From positions 806,001 through 870,000 of the forward strand of contig NZ_WBKI01000001.1 of the NCBI RefSeq assembly GCF_008830365.1: 64,000 bases of DNA. Reading direction: 5' to 3'. Under the pieces are notes generated by a model. It ran no database searches and was not told where the DNA came from. It saw nothing but the letters and a program-made list of their open reading frames with translations. Made by a program: the position numbers and the translations under genes. Below, one piece after another: positions 9,565-17,209 of the stretch. The stretch comes from Serratia proteamaculans. Its GTDB lineage: Bacteria > Pseudomonadota > Gammaproteobacteria > Enterobacterales > Enterobacteriaceae. How positions within the stretch are numbered: position 1 is the stretch's first letter; each line of letters begins with the position of its first letter.

Positions 9565-11238
9565 ATGCATTCTGGCTTATTGAAAACCTTAGTACTCAGC
9601 GTGGCGATTGCCACCCTCAGCCCTTCAGCCTGGGCCGCAAATCTCAACGCCGGTGCCGTGGCAGCACCGGACCAATACGGCGCCAAAGTGGCCGCACAAA
9701 TTTTGCAGGCCGGCGGCAACGCGGTCGATGCGGCAGTCGCTACCGCTTTTACTCTGGCGGTGACCTATCCCGAAGCCGGTAACATTGGCGGCGGCGGTTT
9801 TATGACGCTGTACGTTGACGGCAAGCCCTACTTCCTCGATTACCGGGAAATCGCCCCCAAAGCCGCCACCAAAACCATGTACCTGAACGATAAAGGCGAG
9901 GTAATTGAAAACCTCAGTCTGGTGGGCACCAAAGCGGCCGGCGTGCCAGGCACGGTACTCGGCCTGTGGGAAGCGCACAAACGTTTCGGTAAATTGCCTT
10001 GGGCCGAGTTGCTGACCCCGGCGATCGGTTACGCGCAGCAGGGCTTTAAGGTGGCCGATCAGCAATATCAGTACCGTGAAGACGCCAACAAGCTGTTCGC
10101 CGGTCAAACCAACTTCGGCGATTATTTTGGCAGCATGAAACCCGGCGCGGTGTTTAAACAGCCGGAGCTGGCCAAAACGCTGGAGCGTATCGCCAATAAA
10201 GGCGCGGACGATTTCTATCAGGGGGAAACGGCCAAACTGCTGGTGGCCCAAATGCAGCATGATGGCGGCCTGATCACCCAGGCGGACCTGACGGACTACC
10301 GGGTGAAATGGCGCGATCCGATGCAGATTTCCTGGCGTGGCAACACCCTTTACACCGCCCCGCTGCCCAGTTCTGGCGGCATCGCGCTGGCTCAGTTACT
10401 GGGCATCAAAGAGGATCGTGCTGCCGATTTCAAAGGAGTGGAGCTAAACTCGGCGCGTTATATTCACCTGCTGTCGGAAATTGAAAAACGCGTATTTGCC
10501 GATCGTGCCGATTATCTCGGCGACCCGGACTTCGCCAAAGTCCCGGTTGCCCAGTTAATCGCCCCGGACTACCTGCAAAAACGCGCGGCGGAAATCAACC
10601 CGACGGCCATTTCACCGACAGAAAAAGTACGGCCGGGCCTGGAGTCGCACCAAACTACCCATTTCTCGATTGTTGACGCCCAGGGCAACGCCGTCAGCAA
10701 CACCTACACGCTGAACTGGGACTTCGGCAGCGGCGTGGTGGTGAAAGGCGCCGGCTTCCTGCTGAATGATGAAATGGACGACTTCAGCGCCAAACCGGGT
10801 GTGGCCAACGCCTTCGGCGTGGTCGGTAGCGACGCCAATGCCATTGAGCCGGGCAAACGCATGCTCTCTTCCATGAGCCCGACCATTATCACCCGCGACG
10901 GTAACGTCAGTCTGGTGATCGGCACTCCCGGCGGATCGCGCATTTTCACCTCGATTTTCCAGGTGATAAATAATATCTATGATTATCAGTTGCCATTGGA
11001 CAAAGCGGTGGCCGCCCAGCGCGTTCATCACCAACTGCTGCCGAAAGACACCATCTTCTACGATGGCTTTGCCCCGCTGACCGGCAAAGTGGCCGAACAG
11101 TTGAAAGCGATGGGCTATAAGCTAGAAGATCAGGGCTGGTACATGGGGGATATTCAGGTGATCCGCGTCGACGGCGATACGCCAGAGACGGCGTCTGATC
11201 CTCGCGGCCGCGGCGTGGGATTGGTGGTGAAAAAGTAA
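9565..11238 (+). CDS. ggt: Gamma-glutamyltranspeptidase (periplasmic)
   Basis: Hydrolyses gamma-glutamyl bonds (glutathione and others) or transfers the glutamyl group; made as a proenzyme that cuts itself into two subunits. 557 residues with a signal peptide ending around SAWAAN. The self-cleavage and nucleophile site is HQ/TTHFSIVDAQG, nucleophile Thr364. GSGVVVKGAGFLLNDEMDDF and GTPGGSRIFTS are the expected substrate-pocket blocks. The start at 9565 has AAGGA 7-11 bases upstream; the frame is open from 9511, but that would bury the signal peptide. A strong hairpin terminator follows. Confidence 0.96.
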   Translation: MHSGLLKTLVLSVAIATLSPSAWAANLNAGAVAAPDQYGAKVAAQILQAGGNAVDAAVATAFTLAVTYPEAGNIGGGGFMTLYVDGKPYFLDYREIAPKAATKTMYLNDKGEVIENLSLVGTKAAGVPGTVLGLWEAHKRFGKLPWAELLTPAIGYAQQGFKVADQQYQYREDANKLFAGQTNFGDYFGSMKPGAVFKQPELAKTLERIANKGADDFYQGETAKLLVAQMQHDGGLITQADLTDYRVKWRDPMQISWRGNTLYTAPLPSSGGIALAQLLGIKEDRAADFKGVELNSARYIHLLSEIEKRVFADRADYLGDPDFAKVPVAQLIAPDYLQKRAAEINPTAISPTEKVRPGLESHQTTHFSIVDAQGNAVSNTYTLNWDFGSGVVVKGAGFLLNDEMDDFSAKPGVANAFGVVGSDANAIEPGKRMLSSMSPTIITRDGNVSLVIGTPGGSRIFTSIFQVINNIYDYQLPLDKAVAAQRVHHQLLPKDTIFYDGFAPLTGKVAEQLKAMGYKLEDQGWYMGDIQVIRVDGDTPETASDPRGRGVGLVVKK

Positions 11239-11245
11239 CGATAAA

Positions 11246-11278
11246 AACCGGGCGGCTTCACAGTAAGTCCGCCCGGTT
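11246..11278. terminator. Bidirectional terminator between ggt and the DUF3857 gene
   Basis: AACCGGGCGG (11246-11255) pairs with CCGCCCGGTT (11269-11278), a perfect 10-bp stem with a 13-base loop. It sits between two convergent genes, with an A-run on the left and T-rich sequence on the right. Confidence 0.8.
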
Positions 11279-11285
11279 GGCTTTA

Positions 11286-13238
11286 TTACCTCGCAGCAGT
11301 GGCCGCCTTAACGGCCCCTTGAGTCAATTCACCATAGACCACCTGCCCACGGAAACCGCGACGTACCTGTTGGAACAGCTCGCGGAATGCCGGATAATCC
11401 TGTGGCTGGCAGAGCGCGTCCTTGCCGCGAATGGCATTCATCTGCAACCGATGGTTGACGACCACCTGCTGCCCCTTGAGTTGCCATTCCACCTGGTATT
11501 GACCGGCCGCATTGCTGAATTTTTGGTTCTTGGGAATGGCGATAATCGGCACCCCGGCAGGCAATTGCAGGCGATAGGTTTCATCGTAGCGCTGTGCGGT
11601 ACAATAAAACGGCGTCTCGTTGGTCGGCGCTGAAGTAGTTGAATAAAGCGTTCGGAAAGACTTGCCACCGGGCGGAGTTGGCACAGTCATGCCCCCTACC
11701 ACGCTAAAATCGACATAGTCCTCGGCCTTGAAACGATAGCTGTAACCAAACTGCTTTTTGAGATTGAGGGGATCGCCTTGCATCACAATTTTCCCACGCC
11801 CATCAATGCCGGAAGAGGCCATGATGGTTTCTTCAACCCGCGCCTGATTCTGCTGATTGATTTGGGAAAAATACCCTCTCAGGTCGATCTCATCCACCTC
11901 ACCCAAGTTACGTTCGGTTTGTCCGTGCATGTTGCCCGATTTATCAAATTCGAAATCCACGCGGAGTGAGGTGTTATTGCGCAGTTCATCATTGTCTGGG
12001 GTACGCGCCAATTTTGCTTCGCGAGTGAGCAACACCGGCGCCCCAAGATCGGCTCCCGGCAGTTGACCAAAACGGGCCCAGGGATTGGTGGAATCCAGAT
12101 ACAGCTTGAACTCCGGCACATAGGTAATGACATGGTTAAAACGGCCCAACAGCGGTACCGTCGGCAGAACCGGCCCTTCATCCATGCCAATCAGCACCGG
12201 TGAACTGACAATGCCCTTGGCGGCTAACAACGCCTCCAGCAGAACCACGTGATCCTTGCAGTCACCGTAATGGTTATCAAGGATGCTCTGCGCCGAATTC
12301 GGTTCCAGCCCGCCGTTACCCAAATACACGGCAACGTAACGAATATTCTGTGCCACCCAACGGTAGAGAGCCGCCGTCTGTTCACGGCGATCGCTGATAC
12401 CATTGGTGATTTGATCTGCCAGCGTTTGGATCGCCGGGGTGACTTTCGTCGCTTCGCCGGCTTTCAATTGGTAGGCTTTGGCCAGCTGTGGCCATTCACG
12501 ATAGGTACTGGCCATGATGGTTGGACTGAATGTCCAACTGTTGGCCGACCAGTTCTGTGCTTTCAGCGGCTCGCTGCGTTGATAACGCCAGCGCCAATGC
12601 GCCTGACCGTCGCGGACCTGCGGCGTATTACCGCCCTCAACTCCCCGGGTAAAAACATGCATCGGCAAGTCAGCCGGTGCATGTAAGTTAACTTCCGCGC
12701 CATCAAATTGGTCGAATACGCTAAAGGTTTCCCACAGGCCGAAGTAGTCCGGGAAATACGGAGTATTTTGCGTGCGGCGCAGCTCATACACCACGCGAGA
12801 TCCCGGTGCCAGGTTGGAGAACACGATAACCCGCACCTTGCGATCGGCATACAGCGGCGCCGAGGCGCTGGAGTAACTCTCCTGGGTATAGATACGATCG
12901 GGTGCCACGTCATGGCGCTGTCCATCGGCCGTCAGCGTATAGGCTGAGACCACCTCGAGCGTTTCCATTTTCTCGCTGTAACTCAGGCGGATTTGGCTAA
13001 ATTTCTCGACGGCGGCTTTGGTTTTAAGCAGAACTTCATAGCTCTCGGTTTTCACATTACTGGCATTGGCCCGCACTTGATAATCGGCGCGGTAACGCAC
13101 AAAGCTAAAATCATTGCGCACGGCGGCTTCCTGCGCGCTAGCCGTCGTGGGGGTGTCAGCGGCCAGCAACATGGTCGGTTGTGCTGCCGTCAGGCCGGCG
13201 AGTAGCAATATTGAGGGGATAGCGATTTGCATCTTCAA
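11286..13238 (-). CDS. Exported DUF3857 / transglutaminase-like protein
   Basis: 650 residues with an N-terminal signal peptide (MKMQIAIPSILLLAGLTAAQP). An N-terminal DUF3857 domain (about 45-230) is followed by a transglutaminase-fold domain (about 275-400). The Cys-His-Asp triad can be seen as HYGDCKDHVVLL, GRFNHVITYVP and LYLDSTNPW. Such proteins may cut or cross-link peptides, but few have known substrates, so the role is open. It ends at the hairpin shared with ggt and appears to be a single-gene unit. Confidence 0.85.
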   Translation of the reverse strand: MKMQIAIPSILLLAGLTAAQPTMLLAADTPTTASAQEAAVRNDFSFVRYRADYQVRANASNVKTESYEVLLKTKAAVEKFSQIRLSYSEKMETLEVVSAYTLTADGQRHDVAPDRIYTQESYSSASAPLYADRKVRVIVFSNLAPGSRVVYELRRTQNTPYFPDYFGLWETFSVFDQFDGAEVNLHAPADLPMHVFTRGVEGGNTPQVRDGQAHWRWRYQRSEPLKAQNWSANSWTFSPTIMASTYREWPQLAKAYQLKAGEATKVTPAIQTLADQITNGISDRREQTAALYRWVAQNIRYVAVYLGNGGLEPNSAQSILDNHYGDCKDHVVLLEALLAAKGIVSSPVLIGMDEGPVLPTVPLLGRFNHVITYVPEFKLYLDSTNPWARFGQLPGADLGAPVLLTREAKLARTPDNDELRNNTSLRVDFEFDKSGNMHGQTERNLGEVDEIDLRGYFSQINQQNQARVEETIMASSGIDGRGKIVMQGDPLNLKKQFGYSYRFKAEDYVDFSVVGGMTVPTPPGGKSFRTLYSTTSAPTNETPFYCTAQRYDETYRLQLPAGVPIIAIPKNQKFSNAAGQYQVEWQLKGQQVVVNHRLQMNAIRGKDALCQPQDYPAFRELFQQVRRGFRGQVVYGELTQGAVKAATAAR

Positions 13239-13429
13239 TCCTTGAAGGTTTATTTAACCATAAGGGTGGCCTTAATCAGGCGCAGACCACCGTCGCAACA
13301 GGCAGGTACAGTAGTGTAAATGAGAAGTGTTTTCAATAAAACACCGGTTCCACTGACAGGATCCGATGTATCATTCGGGACAGCAAGTTTAAACACGCCA
13401 AAGACCACGCTTCAAAAGGAAGGCTATTC

Positions 13430-13993
13430 TTGGACAATATCATTATCGAAAAAGCGAAAAAAACGGATGCCGCAGAAATTGTAAGGCTGATAACCCTGGC
13501 AGATAAAAATGCCGTACTGGCCCTTTCCGGTAAAGATGATATTGATGATGCTCTGCGTCAGTATGAAATAAACTTCGGTCGTGAGGATATCTACTTCAGC
13601 TACAAGAATATCTTTGTGGCACGCAGTAACAGCCGCATCCTTGGCTGCATCCTCTACTTCCGGGGCGAAGATGAGTCCAGTTTCCAACCCATCTCGGAAC
13701 GTCCGCTTGAAATGGAAATGGAAAATGAATCTGATCCCGATGAAATCTACATTGATTCACTGGCGGTGCTGCCGGAGTGCCGGGGAAAGGGAATCGCTAA
13801 ACGGCTGGTTAAACAGGTCACTCTTGAAGCCAAGAAACAGGGTTTTCAAAAGGTAGGCTTGCTGGCCGACAAGAGCAAAGCCTATCTGGGTAGCATGTAT
13901 CAAACGCTGGGATTTAACGTCACGGCCGAGGTGAGTTTGCTTAACGACCATTACGAAAAGATGACCTTCTACACAGAACCATCATGTTCCTGA
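13430..13993 (+). CDS. GNAT-family N-acetyltransferase
   Basis: 187 residues. The acetyl-CoA site is the block YIDSLAVLPECRGKGIAKRL, with the usual R/Q-x-x-G-x-G/A pattern as RGKGIA. The start is a TTG at 13430 with AAGGA 8-12 bases upstream; no ATG gives a full domain. The substrate is unknown. A short CTCTCC hairpin follows the stop. Confidence 0.85.
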   Translation: MDNIIIEKAKKTDAAEIVRLITLADKNAVLALSGKDDIDDALRQYEINFGREDIYFSYKNIFVARSNSRILGCILYFRGEDESSFQPISERPLEMEMENESDPDEIYIDSLAVLPECRGKGIAKRLVKQVTLEAKKQGFQKVGLLADKSKAYLGSMYQTLGFNVTAEVSLLNDHYEKMTFYTEPSCS

Positions 13994-13998
13994 AACTG

Positions 13999-14020
13999 TC
14001 CCTCTCCCAAAGGAGAGGGA
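13999..14020. terminator. CCCTCTCC hairpin (terminator or dispersed repeat)
   Basis: TCCCTCTCC (13999-14007) and GGAGAGGGA (14012-14020) are exact inverted repeats with a 4-base loop, just after the GNAT gene. A sequence of the same kind occurs at 62740-62767. It may be a member of a dispersed hairpin family that can act as a terminator. Confidence 0.6.
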
Positions 14021-14045
14021 ACAATCTCGCTGCGTGACGATTGAG

Positions 14046-14615
14046 CTAGCCTTGCTCTATCAGCATCACCGCCGTGGTATCCGCTGCCAGGGCTTCGAAA
14101 ATGTGCTCCCGATCGGCGGAGTAACTGATGTAATCCCCCGGGCTCAACTCTACCGCCTGGTCTTTCGGTCCCACTAGCGCCCTGCCACTGCTGATAATCA
14201 CGTGCTCAATGGTCCCCGGCATATGCGGCCGCGAGATGCGCGTTTCGCCCGGTTGAACACTCAAACGGTAAATATCGCGCTGGGCTCCCGGCGGACACGT
14301 CGCCAATAAGGTGGCGGCGTAATTGGCGTGTTCGGAAACGGTAGTGACCCCTTCGTTAGCGCGGATCACCTGAACGTGCTGTCGCGGCTGGGAAATTAAC
14401 CGGCTGACCGATACATCCAGCGCCATCGCCAATGCCCACAGCGTTTCCAGGCTAGGGTTACCGTTACCGGTTTCAAGCTGTGAAAGCGTTGATTTGGCTA
14501 TCCCGGCCCGTCGGGCCAGTTCGGTGACCGATAACCCCAACCGCTCACGCTCTCGGCGAATGGCGGTCGAAAGCAGGCCGATCGGCGTGGCAGTATTGCA
14601 GATGTCATCGCTCAT
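14046..14615 (-). CDS. XRE-family regulator with cupin sensor domain
   Basis: 189 residues: an N-terminal XRE helix-turn-helix (VTELARRAGIAKSTLSQLE, about 29-47) and a C-terminal cupin domain (about 110-185) with HMPGTIEHVIISSGRAL and ELSPGDYISY. This layout (HTH-XRE plus cupin, like PuuR or SutR) usually senses a small metabolite. It is divergent from an EamA exporter, its probable target. Repeated TGTTC motifs lie between the two genes. Confidence 0.88.
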   Translation of the reverse strand: MSDDICNTATPIGLLSTAIRRERERLGLSVTELARRAGIAKSTLSQLETGNGNPSLETLWALAMALDVSVSRLISQPRQHVQVIRANEGVTTVSEHANYAATLLATCPPGAQRDIYRLSVQPGETRISRPHMPGTIEHVIISSGRALVGPKDQAVELSPGDYISYSADREHIFEALAADTTAVMLIEQG

Positions 14616-14687
14616 TGTTCACCATATCATCCATTTGTTCGACTTGACGAACGCCCACGAGGTGTTCATCATAATGTTCAGTTGTTC
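14616..14687. promoter_or_regulatory. TGTTC repeat cluster between XRE-cupin and EamA genes
   Basis: Five copies of TGTTC occur at 14616-14620, 14636-14640, 14663-14667, 14675-14679 and 14683-14687, plus GAAC at 14649-14652 inverted to the second. They fill the spacer between divergent genes and probably bind the XRE-cupin protein. Confidence 0.5.
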
Positions 14688-14744
14688 ATTTTAATGGTAA
14701 CCACTTCAATCGGCAAGCGCTGAGCGCCATCAGGGAGAAGGGAT

Positions 14745-15650
14745 ATGAAGGTAAAAACCAGTGGCGTCATGCAGATGACCCTCGCCATGGTCATTTCCGG
14801 CACCGTGGGTTGGCCGGTAGTGATGCTGGGGCAGCCGGCCACCACGGTAGTTTTCTGGCGTTGTGCGTTTGGTGCGCTGGCAATGTTGGTGGTTTGTGCC
14901 CTGCTCGGCCTGCTGAAAAAAGGCCTGCTGACCCGACGACTGGCCGCGATAGCGGTGCTGGGTGGCATCGCGCTGGTGTTGAACTGGACGCTGCTGTTCG
15001 CTGCTTATTCCTACGCCTCTATCGCCGTGGCTACGGTCACCTACCACGTTCAGCCCTTTATGTTGGTCGGGCTCGGGGTGCTGTTTTTTGGTGAAAAACT
15101 GACGGCGACCAAGCTCGGCTGGTTGTTATTGGCCTTTGTCGGTATGTTGTTGATCATCACCGGCAAGCAAAATGCCGGCGACGCCAGTTCCCATTACTTC
15201 ACCGGCGTATTACTGGCGCTGGGCGCCGCTTTTATGTATGCGGTTGCGGCGGCGATCGTCAAACAATTGAAAGCAGTGCCGCCGCATCTGATTGTGTTGA
15301 TCCAGCTCTCCGTTGGTGCGCTGCTGTTGGCTCCCTTCGCCGATCTGGGCTCTCTGCCATCAACGGCAAATGTCTGGTTGCTGCTGGCGACCCTGGGTCT
15401 GGTACATACCGGGTTAATGTCCTCACTGCTGTACAGTGCGATCCAGAAAATCCCTACCAGCCTGGTGGGTGCCTTGTCCTTCATCTATCCGTTGGTAGCA
15501 ATTATTGTCGACTGGAGGGTGTTCGGTCACCGCCTGAGCCTGCTGCAGCTGTTGGGCGCTGCCGCGATCTTGCTGGCTGCAGCGGGAATGAACTTTGGCT
15601 GGCGCTTGATGCGCGCGAAGAAAACTCCCCATCCTGCGGACGGGATCTAA
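14745..15650 (+). CDS. EamA/DMT-family transporter
   Basis: 301-residue inner-membrane protein with ten predicted helices and two EamA repeats (about 8-135 and 150-285). ATVTYHVQPFMLVGLGVLFF and PTSLVGALSFIYPLVAII mark the ends of the repeats. AGGGAGAAGGG lies just upstream of the ATG. It is probably a metabolite or amino-acid exporter, controlled by the divergent XRE-cupin regulator. The substrate is unknown. Confidence 0.88.
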   Translation: MKVKTSGVMQMTLAMVISGTVGWPVVMLGQPATTVVFWRCAFGALAMLVVCALLGLLKKGLLTRRLAAIAVLGGIALVLNWTLLFAAYSYASIAVATVTYHVQPFMLVGLGVLFFGEKLTATKLGWLLLAFVGMLLIITGKQNAGDASSHYFTGVLLALGAAFMYAVAAAIVKQLKAVPPHLIVLIQLSVGALLLAPFADLGSLPSTANVWLLLATLGLVHTGLMSSLLYSAIQKIPTSLVGALSFIYPLVAIIVDWRVFGHRLSLLQLLGAAAILLAAAGMNFGWRLMRAKKTPHPADGI

Positions 15651-15791
15651 ATGCCTTAAAGATCCTCCTTATCACTGATACATCTGCGGCAGGGTTATCC
15701 CGAAAATATCAAAAGCTCAGCAAATTAACGTATTCGCCCTGGCCGACAATAGCTGTTATTTATTGAGTCAGACACGGCGGAGGAATCAACG

Positions 15792-15872
15792 ATGACGCTT
15801 TATGTGTGGAGTAACCGGCTGAAACAGCGCGTCCGTTTCAGTTACTGGAATGAGCTGTGCGTGATTAACTAA
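15792..15872 (+). CDS. Putative 26-residue micropeptide
   Basis: An ATG at 15792 with GGAGG 9-13 bases upstream opens a 26-codon frame, MTLYVWSNRLKQRVRFSYW followed by NELCVIN, stop at 15870-15872. A strong hairpin begins one base after the stop codon. It is rich in aromatic and basic residues, has no membrane helix, and I do not recognise it. The neighbour on the right is convergent, so this is not the leader of any following gene. Short frames can arise by chance, hence moderate confidence. Confidence 0.45.
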   Translation: MTLYVWSNRLKQRVRFSYWNELCVIN

Positions 15873-15873
15873 A

Positions 15874-15897
15874 TCGGGGGCCTGTAATGGCCCCCGA
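15874..15897. terminator. Strong hairpin terminator
   Basis: TCGGGGGCC (15874-15882) pairs with GGCCCCCGA (15889-15897) around a 6-base loop, followed by CAATTTT. It sits between the 26-codon frame and the convergent cytochrome gene and can serve both. Confidence 0.8.
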
Positions 15898-15910
15898 CAA
15901 TTTTAGAACC

Positions 15911-17209
15911 CTACCTGTCCTCAGTCTCACTGCGTATATGACTGATCTGCTCTTGCAGGTCGGGCCACGGTGCTTTCCCCGCATAGTTTTGCCGCAGGTA
16001 GTTAAGCAACGCCGCTATCTGCCCATCATTCAGGTTATGACGGAATGCCGGCATATAACCCAGATTGATATTGGCCGGTTGCTGAATACCGTCCAGTACC
16101 ACCCGAATGGCGTTGTCTGGCGTATCGGCAAACAGATTGGTGTTCAGCGCCAGCGAAGGTCTGATCCCGGCCATTTGCGCGCCCTTTTCCTGAGCATGGC
16201 AAGCCATACAGGCCCCGGAGAAAATACGTGCCCCCTCGGTGGTTAACGGCTCGGTCTTTAATTCGGCCCAGTCATTCAACCGCTGCGCCTGCGCCACCTT
16301 GGCTTGCGCCGGGTGGTAGCTGCGGAGATAGGTGGCGATGGCCTGCAAGTCTTGTTCCGGCAGGCGTGAAAGCCCCTCTTCGATCACCGGTGCCATCGGC
16401 CCCGCCGCGACACCATGATTGGCCGAATACCCGCTGCGCATAAAGCTGAGCAAATCCTGCCGGGACCAGTCCAGCGGGGCCAAAGAACTGCCGGTGAGTG
16501 ACGGTGCCGTCCAGGCCTCTGCCACGCCGCCGTTCAAATGCGCAGTGCCGCCTTTTTCGCCAAACATCAGATTGCGCGGTGAATGGCAGGCGCTGCAATG
16601 CCCAAGACCTTCGGTCAGATAGGCCCCCCGGCTCCACTCGGCACTTTGCTCAGGATCCGTTTTCATCGCGCCCGGCGTCAGGAATAGCCAGTTCCAGGTC
16701 ACTATGCCCTGGCGAATGTTAAACGGAAAACTCAGCGCGGTGACCGGCGGCTGGTAGCTCACCGCCGGCTGCGACATCAGATAGGCGTACAACGCCTGCA
16801 AATCTTCGTCACTGGTACGGGTAAAGGCGGTATAGGGGAAGGCCGGGTAGAGATAATGCCCTTCGCGATCCACCCCATGACGCATCGCCCGTTCAAAGGC
16901 AGCATAGGACCATTTGCCAATGCCGGTTTCGTTATCTGGCGTAATGTTGGTGGTGTAGATAGTGCCAAACGGGATCTCCATCGCCAACCCGCCAGTATCG
17001 CGTTTACCGCCTGGCCGGGTATGGCAAACCGAACAATCGCCGAGGTCGGCCAGCATTTTGCCACGGGCGATCTGTTGCTGACTAAAAACGTGGGTCTCGT
17101 TCGCATCGCGTGGCGCAATTTCCGGCTGCCAACTGACAATCACACCGGCGACCACAACGGCGATGACCGCCAGGCTGCTCCATCCGGCGACTTTCTTTAA
17201 CTTGCCCAT
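15911..17209 (-). CDS. Triheme cytochrome c subunit of periplasmic dehydrogenase
   Basis: 432 residues with an N-terminal membrane helix (SSLAVIAVVVAGVIVSW) that may act as an anchor. Three CxxCH motifs, CSVCH, CSACH and CMACH, mark three cytochrome c domains, as in the membrane-bound cytochromes of acetic-acid-bacterial alcohol and aldehyde dehydrogenases. It takes electrons from the molybdenum subunit and passes them to the respiratory chain. It is the third gene of the operon; its ATG shares one base with the stop of the molybdenum gene (17209). Confidence 0.92.
   Translation of the reverse strand: MGKLKKVAGWSSLAVIAVVVAGVIVSWQPEIAPRDANETHVFSQQQIARGKMLADLGDCSVCHTRPGGKRDTGGLAMEIPFGTIYTTNITPDNETGIGKWSYAAFERAMRHGVDREGHYLYPAFPYTAFTRTSDEDLQALYAYLMSQPAVSYQPPVTALSFPFNIRQGIVTWNWLFLTPGAMKTDPEQSAEWSRGAYLTEGLGHCSACHSPRNLMFGEKGGTAHLNGGVAEAWTAPSLTGSSLAPLDWSRQDLLSFMRSGYSANHGVAAGPMAPVIEEGLSRLPEQDLQAIATYLRSYHPAQAKVAQAQRLNDWAELKTEPLTTEGARIFSGACMACHAQEKGAQMAGIRPSLALNTNLFADTPDNAIRVVLDGIQQPANINLGYMPAFRHNLNDGQIAALLNYLRQNYAGKAPWPDLQEQISHIRSETEDR

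Noticed and set aside
9625-10260. 211-residue minus-strand frame
   Set aside because: Mirror of ggt; no ribosome site, no recognisable domain.
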